Notes: generated by a model not told the origin, from the sequence alone. A stretch of 35,532 bases of DNA from Promethearchaeota archaeon (GCA_016839585.1 JAEOTZ010000022.1:1-35532); one strand, 5' to 3'. Positions 25,404-33,990 are shown, counted from the stretch's first letter. Numbers and translations are program-made.

Positions 25404-27221
25404 TCATTTAATATACGTTCCAAACCTAGAAAATTCTTTTAATTGTTTTGAATTAAATATTGGGCCGTCATTACAAACAGAAATATCATTATCTGTGCCA
25501 AGACAACATGAACCGCATAAACCAATTCCACATTTCATTCTTCTCTCTAATGATGCCTGAATCTCAACATTATAAGATTCAGCAATTTCAAATACTTGTT
25601 TCATCATAACTTCTGGACCACATGTTACAATTAAATCGATCTTTTCTTTCTTAATGATCTCTTCGATTGTATCAGTGACAAAACATTTTCTTCCTACTGA
25701 GCCATCATCAGTACTACATAAAATATTAGGAATTAGATCAATTAACCTATCAACAAAAATTAAGGAAGGTTCATCTTTCGCTCCAATTGCCACAAAAACA
25801 TTTTTCTTATTTTGTTTTAATGGTTCAATCAATGAAGTAAGAGCAGCAATTCCCATACCTCCACCAACTATAAGTATATTCGAAGCATCTTCATAATTCC
25901 AAGAATTTCCAAAAGGACCTCGAATTCCAATACTATCCCCCACCTTTAACTCAAATAATTTAGCTGTACCTTCACCAATTTTTTGTACGGTTATTTCAAT
26001 TAAGTTGCCATCAACATTAGAGATAGACATTGGCAAAAAGTCAACATCAGGTAACCAGAGAATAACAAAATTTCCTGGTTTATAAGATGTAGCAATTCTA
26101 GAATTTCTAAAATAAAAGCTCTTAATCTCAGAGGAGTGCTCTATAATTGATTCAATAGGTACAATTTCTGTTTTATTCCTAGTTAAATCTATTATCAATT
26201 CTTCGTTACCTTTTTCCAGAGGTTTTACTTCAAGAATTCCGTTGTTAACAGCAAGATCAAAAACTTCTTTTCCCCTTGGGGTTCTAATTATAACGGTTTT
26301 CCATTCACTTTCACTACCTATTTCACCTATAGAAATATCTGCAAATGAGGCAGTATAATCAGAACATGTAAAACAAACATTTCTTATAGCTTTATCATAT
26401 AAATAATTATAAGGAATTTCATAGGTTTTTGAATTTGTCCTAATTTTCAATTTGAAATTATTCCTATCAGTAAAAATCCTTTGGATTTCACTTGAATCTA
26501 TATTAATCTCCTTATAATATTCTAATAATTGTTGATTATGAAATGTTCCAAAACAGAACGTTCCAATTGCTAATGAAACCAAATCATATGCTTCATAATC
26601 AAATCTTGGATGATTTTCTAATTTTCTTAAACCTTGAATCTGACATGGAGTTCCTACAACAGCAATATCTGTAAATTCTTTATTTATCGCTTCGCCTATT
26701 AATGAAAGTATTGGATTCTGGCTTGGTTTATACCCAATTCCCTTAAATAACTCATTTTGATTCGAAGCAATAATAGGAAAAGGGTTAAAATTTTCATCCT
26801 TATCAGTAATAATTGCTGAATCTATTAGTTTATTCTCCATTGCAATCCATAATAATGCTGTTAATGGTCCAGCTTCCATAGGTATTTTCTCGCGTGCTGA
26901 ATCTGCTACTCTTGAAGAAATAATTTCAATATAGTGCCCTAAAATTTTCTCTTGTTCTTTTGCAAATACCCATTTATCTAATAATGACAATGGAATCTGA
27001 TCTACTCCAGTTTTAGGGCATATATTATAACATAGTCCAAAACCATCCCGACATGTACTTACATCTTTACAAGAACCATCTTCAACAGGTATTTCTTTTT
27101 CACTATCAAATTTTATATTACTACAAAATGCTCCACAAGCCCCACAATATAGGCATTTACCTGCTTTTATAATTTCAGAATCTAATTCCTGCCACCCTTT
27201 TTGGAATTTCTCAATGAACAT
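25404..27221 (-). CDS. FrhB-PyrK fusion flavo-iron-sulfur oxidoreductase
   Basis: This 605-residue fusion joins an F420-hydrogenase beta (FrhB)-type domain (about 1-345) to a PyrK-type electron-transfer domain (about 355-605). The first half has Cys23, 26, 29 and 33 and Cys51, 57, 64 and 68 as cluster motifs, GTPCQIQGLRK (190-200), and CFTCSDYTASFADISIGE (283-300). The second half has PMSIS and GEGTAKL for FAD, GIRGPFG, the dinucleotide turn GGGMGIAA (453-460), and a [2Fe-2S] motif with Cys564, 569, 572 or 573 and 583. It starts one base after the KorC stop, so it belongs to the Kor operon. It may pass electrons between ferredoxin, F420-like flavin chemistry and NAD(P)H. A bifurcating role is speculation. 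Confidence 0.85.
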   Translation of the reverse strand: MFIEKFQKGWQELDSEIIKAGKCLYCGACGAFCSNIKFDSEKEIPVEDGSCKDVSTCRDGFGLCYNICPKTGVDQIPLSLLDKWVFAKEQEKILGHYIEIISSRVADSAREKIPMEAGPLTALLWIAMENKLIDSAIITDKDENFNPFPIIASNQNELFKGIGYKPSQNPILSLIGEAINKEFTDIAVVGTPCQIQGLRKLENHPRFDYEAYDLVSLAIGTFCFGTFHNQQLLEYYKEINIDSSEIQRIFTDRNNFKLKIRTNSKTYEIPYNYLYDKAIRNVCFTCSDYTASFADISIGEIGSESEWKTVIIRTPRGKEVFDLAVNNGILEVKPLEKGNEELIIDLTRNKTEIVPIESIIEHSSEIKSFYFRNSRIATSYKPGNFVILWLPDVDFLPMSISNVDGNLIEITVQKIGEGTAKLFELKVGDSIGIRGPFGNSWNYEDASNILIVGGGMGIAALTSLIEPLKQNKKNVFVAIGAKDEPSLIFVDRLIDLIPNILCSTDDGSVGRKCFVTDTIEEIIKKEKIDLIVTCGPEVMMKQVFEIAESYNVEIQASLERRMKCGIGLCGSCCLGTDNDISVCNDGPIFNSKQLKEFSRFGTYIK

Positions 27222-27222
27222 T

Positions 27223-27822
27223 TTAATCTTTACCCTCTTTTAATTGTTTTAAAAATTCTTGAGCTTCTTTTTTCCCCAATTCAAATGCTTCTAAATTTTT
27301 ATCTAATGTAGAACTTGGTACAAAATTTTTAATAGTTTCAATAGCAGATTCTTCAGAAATAAATCCAGAAAGGATAGTAAATGCCCCAAAAAGAATAGAA
27401 TTTCCAAAAACTATATTTCCAAAATTCTCAACCGCTAATATCTGAACTGGAATACTTAATGCTTTTTCGATCCTTCTTACTGCTCTAAATTTTTTGATTG
27501 TAGATGGATCCCATATTAAATATCCCGTATTTTCATCTTTTTTAATATCTTCTGGTTTAATGAGATTAGCTGATTCTTCAGAGAGAATTATTAGAAAATC
27601 ATATGGTTTTAAGGCTTTAGGGTAATTAATTATTTTAATTTCTTTATCTAAATCAACTACAACTTCTGCCCAACATCTTCCTCCTCGAGCTGAAGCAGAA
27701 TAAGCCTCTGTTTGAGTTGCAGCTAGATTTTCATATAATGAACTTGCAGTGATTATCATCTTACTAAGAGTAATAACACCTTGACCTCCAAATCCAGAAA
27801 TTCGTACTTCATATCGAGTCAC
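27223..27822 (-). CDS. korC: 2-oxoacid:ferredoxin oxidoreductase gamma subunit
   Basis: This 199-residue subunit begins TRYEVRISGFGGQGVITLSK, the signature of the gamma/KorC domain, which binds CoA and closes the active site. EAYSASARGGRC is also typical. The GTG start lies three bases after the KorB stop; GGAGGAAAAG inside the end of korB serves as its ribosome site. With KorA, KorB and KorD it forms the four-subunit enzyme. The gene is intact. The next gene, the FrhB-PyrK fusion, starts one base after its stop. Confidence 0.9.
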   Translation of the reverse strand: MTRYEVRISGFGGQGVITLSKMIITASSLYENLAATQTEAYSASARGGRCWAEVVVDLDKEIKIINYPKALKPYDFLIILSEESANLIKPEDIKKDENTGYLIWDPSTIKKFRAVRRIEKALSIPVQILAVENFGNIVFGNSILFGAFTILSGFISEESAIETIKNFVPSSTLDKNLEAFELGKKEAQEFLKQLKEGKD

Positions 27823-27825
27823 TAT

Positions 27826-28743
27826 TTACTTTTCCTCCATTGCGATTTTTTGAATTTTAGCATATTCTTCAGAATATTCTGGTTTATCAGGCTCATATCT
27901 GAATTCTCCAATAATATAATTATTGAATAATTCTTCATCTGTCATGAATTTTGCTTGATTGATACGTACACTGTTCCTTTTTATCCAATCTAGCATTCTT
28001 CCTGTATTATCCATTTTTTCACCTATTATATCTAGATATTCCACTCCTAAACGATCTAAATTTTTCCTTCCAAAGTAAGTGACACACGGAGTTATTACTT
28101 CAATTACAGAAGTACCTTTATGTTTTAAGGCTTTTCTAAAATATTTCATAAGCGTTCGTGGATGTGCTACCGTTGTTCTTGCAATATATGTTGCACCAGC
28201 AGCTAAAGCTAGATTAACACCATCAATTCTGTTTTCAAACATTTTATATGGTGTAGTTGTGCTTTCTGCACCATACAAGGTTGTTGGAGCAGCTTGACCT
28301 CCAGTCATACCATAAATACTATTATTAAAAATAAATATAACACAATCAAGATTTCTACGACACATATGGATAAAATGGTTTCCACCAATTCCGAAACAAT
28401 CTCCATCACCAGAAAATATAATAGGTTTTAATTTAGGATTTGCCATTTTCATCCCTGTAGCTACTGCTGGTGCTCGACCATGAAGTGCAAAAAATTTTTG
28501 AGAAGTATGATGTACTAATGTTACTAATTGAGTATAACAACCAATTCCAATAATTAATGGGAATAATTTTGGTTCTATTTTTTCATCTTCAAATACACGA
28601 GTAAAAATATGCCCTATAATACCATAACCACATCCTGCACAAAAAAGAGAGTTATAGTTACCAAAAAGGTATCCTCCCGTGGAGAATTGGACATAAGGAT
28701 GATCAGGTTTTTCTTTTGGATATATTGGACCCATACCTGACAT
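27826..28743 (-). CDS. korB: 2-oxoacid:ferredoxin oxidoreductase beta subunit (TPP-binding)
   Basis: This 305-residue subunit binds thiamine diphosphate. FCAGCGYG (34-41) gives two cluster cysteines, LHGRAPAVATG (87-97) is the conserved Kor-type pocket, and GDGDCFGIGG (112-121) with Asn140-Asn141 and IYGMTGGQ is the TPP/Mg site. The wording fits 2-oxoglutarate ferredoxin oxidoreductase KorB better than pyruvate enzymes. It shares its first base with the stop of the alpha gene, indicating translational coupling. The reaction is 2-oxoacid + CoA + oxidised ferredoxin to acyl-CoA + CO2 + reduced ferredoxin. The exact 2-oxoacid is not certain. Confidence 0.9.
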   Translation of the reverse strand: MSGMGPIYPKEKPDHPYVQFSTGGYLFGNYNSLFCAGCGYGIIGHIFTRVFEDEKIEPKLFPLIIGIGCYTQLVTLVHHTSQKFFALHGRAPAVATGMKMANPKLKPIIFSGDGDCFGIGGNHFIHMCRRNLDCVIFIFNNSIYGMTGGQAAPTTLYGAESTTTPYKMFENRIDGVNLALAAGATYIARTTVAHPRTLMKYFRKALKHKGTSVIEVITPCVTYFGRKNLDRLGVEYLDIIGEKMDNTGRMLDWIKRNSVRINQAKFMTDEELFNNYIIGEFRYEPDKPEYSEEYAKIQKIAMEEK

Positions 28744-29909
28744 TATTTTGACACCTCTCTTATAACTTTCAATATATCATCTGGATGGTGTAATACACCT
28801 ACTTTGGGAATTTTTATTATTGGAGTTTCAAGTTTAGTTACTCTTTCTACTTGTTCAGCAATGAATCCTGTGTAATTTAACTCTGGCACTATAATTGCTC
28901 TAACATTTTTGACTACCTTCTTTACTTTTTCATCAGGAAATGGCCATACTGTTACTAATCTAAATATTCCAACTTTTATTCCTTCCTTCCGGGCTATATC
29001 AACTGCATGGTAACATGCTCTTACTGGTAGACCATATGCAATGATAACTATATCCACATCGTCTAATTTATATTCATCGGTGATAGAAATCTTATCAATA
29101 TTAGTTTTTATCTTTTCAATGAGTATTTCCATGAAAAGTAATGCACTAACTCCTGGAAGTCCTTCATAATTATGAGGTAGATGAAGAGTCATTAATGGAA
29201 AATAATCTGTGCCAATTATTGGAGGTTTTGGGATAATATAACCCCCAATATTATCATCCTTGTAAGAGAACTTTTTAGTATAATCTTGAGGTAATTCACG
29301 ATTAATAACTCTTGTTATTATTTCTTCTTTTGGTGGAATATAAATAGGTTCATGAAGATGTCCTAAATAGGCATCAGAGAGAATAAAAACAGGACATCGA
29401 TAAGTTTCAGCAAAATTGAAAGCTTCTATTGTTAAATCAAAGAGTTCTTGGCAGTTCATTGGTGCTAACGCAATAACTTGAAATTCCCCATGACCAGCAA
29501 AGCGTATCAATCCTAAATCGTTATGATGTGGGGCAGTTACAGGTCCATGACTACCGGGACCAATGCGCTGAACATCACATAAAACAAATGGAATTTCAAG
29601 ATTTGCTGCCATAGAAATTGTTTCAACCATCAAAGAAAGACCTGGTCCAGAAGTAGCCGTCATTGCTTTTGCTCCAACTAAAGAAGCCCCGATGACAGCG
29701 TTTATTGATCCCAATTCATCTTCCATTTGCATACAACTTCCTCCAACCTCTAACAACCGCTTGGAAAGATGTTCTATGACCTCAGTTGAAGGAGTTATAG
29801 GATAACCTCCAAAAAAACTCAGCCCAGCAGCTAATGCGCCTTCTGCCATTGCAACATTTCCCATCATTACATATTTACCTTCTGGTAAATATCTTTTATT
29901 ATTTTTCAT
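28743..29909 (-). CDS. korA: 2-oxoacid:ferredoxin oxidoreductase alpha subunit
   Basis: This 388-residue alpha subunit has GGYPITPSTEV, EDELGSINAVIGASLVGAKA and TATSGPGLSLM, all typical of KorA-type pyrimidine-binding domains. A C-terminal transketolase-like domain follows. The stretch RIGPGSHGPVTAPHHNDL replaces the usual GGPSTGLPT and QGD signature, one residue longer, in the substrate-facing part of the family, so the substrate may not be 2-oxoglutarate. I chose the ATG at 29909: the GTG fifteen bases upstream lies inside GAGGTGA, which looks like the ribosome site itself. The gene is second in the D-A-B-C order typical of Kor enzymes. Confidence 0.88.
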   Translation of the reverse strand: MKNNKRYLPEGKYVMMGNVAMAEGALAAGLSFFGGYPITPSTEVIEHLSKRLLEVGGSCMQMEDELGSINAVIGASLVGAKAMTATSGPGLSLMVETISMAANLEIPFVLCDVQRIGPGSHGPVTAPHHNDLGLIRFAGHGEFQVIALAPMNCQELFDLTIEAFNFAETYRCPVFILSDAYLGHLHEPIYIPPKEEIITRVINRELPQDYTKKFSYKDDNIGGYIIPKPPIIGTDYFPLMTLHLPHNYEGLPGVSALLFMEILIEKIKTNIDKISITDEYKLDDVDIVIIAYGLPVRACYHAVDIARKEGIKVGIFRLVTVWPFPDEKVKKVVKNVRAIIVPELNYTGFIAEQVERVTKLETPIIKIPKVGVLHHPDDILKVIREVSK

Positions 29910-29928
29910 ATTTGTTTTATTCACCTCT

Positions 29929-30201
29929 TTAAGTCTTAGCTCTTTCAGCTTGAATTTCCTCTTCTTCTAAAACATAGATACACCAATCAGGGCAACAATA
30001 TTCACACCTTCTGCATCCTGTACAATACTTTGCTTTGCCTTCTTTAATTTTTGGAACGTAAGCAATCCTGTAGTTCAATTCATCGCTAAGTTCTAAAATG
30101 CCTGTAGGACATATAGCTATGCATGCTCTACAACCACCACATCTATCTTTATTTAAGAAAAGAGTGAACTTTTTCTCCTTATTCTCTATTAATTTTGGCA
30201 T
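29929..30201 (-). CDS. korD: 2-oxoacid:ferredoxin oxidoreductase delta (ferredoxin) subunit
   Basis: This 90-residue ferredoxin-like subunit has two [4Fe-4S] motifs: CGGCRACIAICP and CTGCRRCEYCCP, the latter with an extra Cys before the final one. Electrons from the TPP site leave through it. Its place as first gene, followed by alpha, beta and gamma, is the D-A-B-C order of archaeal 2-oxoglutarate-type enzymes. The operon promoter should lie in the 160-base gap upstream. Confidence 0.88.
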   Translation of the reverse strand: MPKLIENKEKKFTLFLNKDRCGGCRACIAICPTGILELSDELNYRIAYVPKIKEGKAKYCTGCRRCEYCCPDWCIYVLEEEEIQAERAKT

Positions 30202-30250
30202 TTTTTCATTTTACCGATTAAATAATTTACATAAACTAATATATTAATAG

Positions 30251-30257
30251 TTATAAA
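30251..30257 (-). promoter_or_regulatory. candidate TATA box of the Kor operon
   Basis: Read on the minus strand the site is TTTATAA, about 50 bases before the korD start, in an AT-rich gap where other such matches also occur. It is only a candidate. Confidence 0.3.
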
Positions 30258-30361
30258 TTTCAATTTAAATTATTTTAAGTGTTTCTAAAATTTTCCAAAT
30301 AAAAAAAAAATAAATTATAGCATTCAGAATGTTTTAATTTATTAAAGGTAAAAATGATATT

Positions 30362-30736
30362 ATGTCTAATAAATCAATGGAACCTTTTGGTTTAGCTCTT
30401 AAAGATTATTTTGAAGGAAAAAGAGATGTAAAAATAATATTCCATCGAGATGATGGATTTAAGCATGATTATTTTTTGTCTCATTGTTTTAGAAGCGAAA
30501 AAGAGTTCTCCCCTCTTGAATGCCATGCATTAAAGTTATGTAATGGTAAAGTATTAGATATCGGTGCATGAGTAGGACCAGATAGCCTTGAACTTCAATC
30601 CTTAGGATTGAAAGTATTGGCAATTGATATATCCTCTCATGCCTGTGAAATTATGAAAAAGAGAGGGGTCAAAAATGTTAGGATACAGGTTGGTCCTGTG
30701 AAATACTCTATAAAGGAGAAAATGGAAAGTATTTAG
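30362..30736 (+). pseudogene. broken and truncated SAM-dependent methyltransferase gene
   Basis: The frame encodes the first part of a class I SAM methyltransferase: FGLALKDYFEG, then KVLDIGA. There a TGA at 30569-30571 stops it. Read through, the frame goes on VGPDSLELQSLGLKVLAIDI and SSHACEIMKKRGVKNV, so the TGA stands exactly where the first Gly of the SAM-binding G-x-G motif's second half belongs (one change from GGA). The frame ends at TAG 30734, about 124 codons from the ATG, roughly half of the expected length; the C-terminal core is missing. Both lesions argue for a dead gene. Gly-to-TGA rules out a simple selenocysteine explanation. Confidence 0.8.
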
Positions 30737-30797
30737 CTCGAATTTCTAAATAACACTCATCTTTTAAAATTTCCGGTAAAGAATGAGCGAGATTAGA

Positions 30798-32225
30798 TTA
30801 TTTTAATGCATTATTTACTATTTTATCTAATTCTTTAATAAGGGATTCATCAATAGGTTTTATAGGTACTTTCTTTTCTAATTTAGCAGCTGCTTCTCTT
30901 GCTCTTTTTCTTGCAGATTTAGATCCTAATGCTTTCCACGTATCACGAGTTGTTCTATCAATAATAGGACTTGGTAAGAAGAGTTCTTTTCTAAAATGTT
31001 TTAAAGTTGTTGGATGAGATAATAATTCTTGTGTTTCTTCATAATCTTTTATAATTTCGGCTGCAAAAGGAGAACCATAATCCTCTATACCTTGGATAAA
31101 ACGTTGTACCATTCCTACAATTTCATTATCAATTATTAATTTTTCTATACTTTGCGTAGATTCAAAATCTAACATCCCAGGACCAGAAACCATATTATTT
31201 CCAGCAAGTGCTGCTAAAAGGGCTCCCATTCCTGCTTCAAAACCTGCTTGGCTATCAGGAACTTTTGAATCACTTAAACCCATATATGCATGAGTAGGCA
31301 TATTCAAGAATTTTCCCATTTCAATATCTCCAATGTTTATCATCATCGTCTCAATTGCACCCATTGGAGTTACGCCTTGTTTCATATCAAATACAGCCGG
31401 AGAACCTCCCCATACTAAGGGTGCACCAGACTTTATTAATTGAGCAATTACAACACCAGCAAGACATTCTGTACAATGTTGTGTGATGGATCCTATTAAT
31501 GTTATGGGTGCGTTCGCACCTGCTAATGGCATCGAGACAAATTCAGATGGTATCATACTTTTAGCCGCATCAATTAAAGATTGAGTTGTAAGATCAGACC
31601 ACTTCAAAGGAGGACTTGGGCATGCATCAAAGATAGCTAGTGGTTTTTTTGCCAAATCATCTTCAGATAGTCTGCAGGCTAATAGTAGTTCCCGCATGAT
31701 TGAAAAGCTTTCTTTACGAAATGTTCCGGTTACTACCGGTTTATAACAATTAGATAAAGCTATATATAATCGATGCCAATCCTGAGCTACATTAGGAACA
31801 TCTTTATAAATTAAAGCCGTACTTTGAGCTTCAATAAATTTTAAATGCTCAACCACTTTTGAAAAGCGAACAAAATCTCTCGACAAGGCTTCTCTAATTT
31901 TTCCAGTATTCTCATCAAGAATAAATATCGCAGCAGAACCTGGATCGAAATGAACTTCATCATCCTTTAATTGAATATGCTCATTCCCTTCTCTATCGTA
32001 TAAAGTTATTTCTCTAGGTACAAAGGCTAAACATTTATCTACTAAATCATGTGGAATAAAATATCTTGAATCTTTATTATTAATTTCATGCTGGTTAAAT
32101 AACTCCTTTGCCTCTTGATTTTCAATAAATACTCCTTGAGTCTCTAATATCGATTTAGCTTCAGTAAAAATTGATTTCTTATGTTCAGTATCTAATAAAT
32201 TAATTTTTGGTCTAATAATTGGCAT
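30798..32225 (-). CDS. MttB-superfamily (trimethylamine/betaine-type) corrinoid methyltransferase
   Basis: This 475-residue protein belongs to the trimethylamine methyltransferase MttB superfamily, which moves a methyl group from a methylated amine or quaternary amine to a corrinoid protein. DPGSAAIFILDENTG, ALIYKDVPNVAQDW, VTGTFRKES and LAGANAPITLIGS are typical. The frame is uninterrupted, so there is no pyrrolysine codon; it is of the non-pyrrolysine type, like glycine-betaine enzymes. The donor is unknown. AGGAGGAG about twelve bases before the ATG is a strong ribosome site. The gene is last in the order corrinoid protein, homocysteine methyltransferase, MttB-like. Confidence 0.9.
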   Translation of the reverse strand: MPIIRPKINLLDTEHKKSIFTEAKSILETQGVFIENQEAKELFNQHEINNKDSRYFIPHDLVDKCLAFVPREITLYDREGNEHIQLKDDEVHFDPGSAAIFILDENTGKIREALSRDFVRFSKVVEHLKFIEAQSTALIYKDVPNVAQDWHRLYIALSNCYKPVVTGTFRKESFSIMRELLLACRLSEDDLAKKPLAIFDACPSPPLKWSDLTTQSLIDAAKSMIPSEFVSMPLAGANAPITLIGSITQHCTECLAGVVIAQLIKSGAPLVWGGSPAVFDMKQGVTPMGAIETMMINIGDIEMGKFLNMPTHAYMGLSDSKVPDSQAGFEAGMGALLAALAGNNMVSGPGMLDFESTQSIEKLIIDNEIVGMVQRFIQGIEDYGSPFAAEIIKDYEETQELLSHPTTLKHFRKELFLPSPIIDRTTRDTWKALGSKSARKRAREAAAKLEKKVPIKPIDESLIKELDKIVNNALK

Positions 32226-32236
32226 TATAAAATTTT

Positions 32237-32245
32237 CTCCTCCTA
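32237..32245 (-). promoter_or_regulatory. strong Shine-Dalgarno site of the MttB-like gene
   Basis: Read on the minus strand TAGGAGGAG precedes the ATG at 32225 by eleven bases. It shows that internal operon genes use ribosome sites in this genome. Confidence 0.7.
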
Positions 32246-32255
32246 AGTTTTAATT

Positions 32256-33134
32256 TCAAATCGAATCAATTATTTTTCGAAGTTCTTTAATTGTTTGAGG
32301 AGACGTCCCACAACATCCCCCTACTATTTTAGCACCATTCTGTATCATTTCATAAATATCTTTAGTGAATTCTACAATTGGTTGTTCATAGTATGTTCTT
32401 GCCCCTTCTATTCTTGGTTGTCCAGCATTAGGCTTTACTGAAAACGGCTTATTAGTAAGTTTAACAGCAATTTTAAATAACTCAACCATTTCTTTAGAAC
32501 CAATAGTGCAATTCGCTCCAATCACATCTACTTTTTCATTTTCTAATAATTCAATACATTTTTCCAATGAATCACCCATTATTGTAAAAAAACCTCTTTT
32601 TGTCTTTTGATATGTCATTGAAGCTATTATTGGTTTTTGAGATACACCTCTAATTGCTTTAATCGCCGTTATCATTTCTTCTATATCGGAAATTGTTTCA
32701 ATATGCCAAAGATCAACTCCCTTCTCTAATAATTTTGCTTGAGTAGAAAAACTTGAATGCCACTGTTCAAGAGTAGCACTTCCTACAGGTGGTCTAAATT
32801 CACCAGTAGGTCCAATATCTGCCACAACTAAATGATCTTTAGGGCATACTTTTCTAATATTTTCTAATGCTTTTGTAATAATATCTTCAATTTGATCTTC
32901 TAAATTATATCGCTTTAAATTCATTGGTGTTGAGCCAAAAGAATTCGTTTGGCACATATCAGAGCCTGCCTTATAATATGATTTATGAATATCAATAATC
33001 ATCTCTGGATTTTCGATGTTCATTAAATCTGGGATTTTTCCAGGCGGTAGTCCTCTTTTAATTAATTCAGTGCCCATAGCTCCGTTAAATAGAATAATCT
33101 TAGAATTATCTTCCAACCAATCATTAAATAGCAA
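32256..33134 (-). CDS. homocysteine S-methyltransferase (MetH N-domain type)
   Basis: This 292-residue zinc enzyme corresponds to the homocysteine-binding module of methionine synthase (MetH) and to betaine-homocysteine methyltransferases. GAMGTELIKRG (18-28), CQTNSFGST (61-69) and the three zinc cysteines Cys209 (GANCT) and Cys274-Cys275 (GGCCGT) are intact. The start is TTG; GAGAGGTT about seven bases upstream is its ribosome site, and no better start exists. It lies between the corrinoid protein gene and the MttB-like gene, so it probably takes the methyl group from the corrinoid protein and makes methionine. Acting as a stand-alone thiol methyltransferase is the alternative. Confidence 0.88.
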   Translation of the reverse strand: MLFNDWLEDNSKIILFNGAMGTELIKRGLPPGKIPDLMNIENPEMIIDIHKSYYKAGSDMCQTNSFGSTPMNLKRYNLEDQIEDIITKALENIRKVCPKDHLVVADIGPTGEFRPPVGSATLEQWHSSFSTQAKLLEKGVDLWHIETISDIEEMITAIKAIRGVSQKPIIASMTYQKTKRGFFTIMGDSLEKCIELLENEKVDVIGANCTIGSKEMVELFKIAVKLTNKPFSVKPNAGQPRIEGARTYYEQPIVEFTKDIYEMIQNGAKIVGGCCGTSPQTIKELRKIIDSI

Positions 33135-33165
33135 TTTTATCTAACCTCTCTAAAAGCTTTGATTT

Positions 33166-33813
33166 TTATTTATTTAAAAGAGATTTAACCAATTGGATAG
33201 CTTCAATAGCATTGTCAGCAAAACCATCAGCATTACATTCTTCTACCCATGTACTTGTCACAGGAGCACCACCAAAAATTACCTTGAACTTGTCTGCTAA
33301 ATTTTTTTCTTTTAAAAGATCAATAATTTTTTTCTGACCAATCATTGTTGTTGTTAAGAGAGCTGAAACACCTATAATATCTGCATTCTTTTCAATCGCA
33401 ATATCAATAATTTTTTCAGCTGGTACATCTGCCCCTAAATCAAAAACCTCAAAACCATAAGCTCTTAACATTGTAGCAACAATAGTTTTCCCAATTGAGT
33501 GGATATCACCTTCAATCGTTGCGATTACCACAGTTCCAAGACTTATTCTTTCTGAACCTTTCTGGAGATGGGGAATAATGATGTCCATGCAATTTTGCAT
33601 AATCTGCGCTCCTTTCATTAATTCTGGTAAAAAAAATTCTCCTTCTTCCCATAACTCTCCTACTCGTCGAATCCCAGCTGCATATCCATTCTCAATAACT
33701 TCAAGTAAATCTATCTCTTCTTTAACTGCCTTTTTGGCTAGATTTATAGCCTTTTCCTCATCTAAATTAACAATAGCATTGCATATTTCTGTATAGATTT
33801 CCTCTTGGGACAT
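33166..33813 (-). CDS. corrinoid (B12-binding) methyl carrier protein, MtbC/MttC type
   Basis: This 215-residue carrier has a helical cap domain (about 1-88) and a Rossmann-like B12 domain. EGDIHSIG (101-108) gives the D-x-H-x-x-G motif: His105 is the lower axial cobalt ligand. GVSALLTTT (148-156) and GGAPVT (181-186) complete the corrinoid site. It carries methyl between the MttB-like protein and the homocysteine methyltransferase downstream. It is the first gene of that operon, with TAGGAGAT before the ATG. A reductive activator gene (RamA type) is not seen in the window. Confidence 0.93.
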   Translation of the reverse strand: MSQEEIYTEICNAIVNLDEEKAINLAKKAVKEEIDLLEVIENGYAAGIRRVGELWEEGEFFLPELMKGAQIMQNCMDIIIPHLQKGSERISLGTVVIATIEGDIHSIGKTIVATMLRAYGFEVFDLGADVPAEKIIDIAIEKNADIIGVSALLTTTMIGQKKIIDLLKEKNLADKFKVIFGGAPVTSTWVEECNADGFADNAIEAIQLVKSLLNK

Positions 33814-33820
33814 TATAATA

Positions 33821-33827
33821 TCTCCTA
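33821..33827 (-). promoter_or_regulatory. Shine-Dalgarno site of the corrinoid protein gene
   Basis: Read on the minus strand TAGGAGA precedes the ATG at 33813 by seven bases, supporting that start. Confidence 0.65.
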
Positions 33828-33860
33828 AAGAGTATTTTATTCATTTATTTTTAAATTTTA

Positions 33861-33868
33861 TTTATAAT
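33861..33868 (-). promoter_or_regulatory. candidate TATA box of the corrinoid operon
   Basis: An AT-rich element read as ATTATAAA on the minus strand lies about 50 bases before the corrinoid protein ATG. It is a reasonable but unproven TATA element in AT-rich sequence. Confidence 0.35.
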
Positions 33869-33990
33869 AATTAAAAGCTTAGTAAATTACATATAAAAAA
33901 TAAGAAAAATATTACTGATAAATCGAAAAAAATATTTGAGAAGGTTCTTTTTTAAATTTAATTCTAAACAATCTTAGTTTAAGTGATTGG

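Noticed and set aside
30569-30571. In-frame TGA read as selenocysteine
   Set aside because: The position requires Gly of the SAM-binding loop, and the frame also ends early, so decay explains it better.
30798-32225. Possible pyrrolysine (amber) codon in the MttB-like gene
   Set aside because: The frame is uninterrupted by TAG; the protein is of the non-pyrrolysine type.
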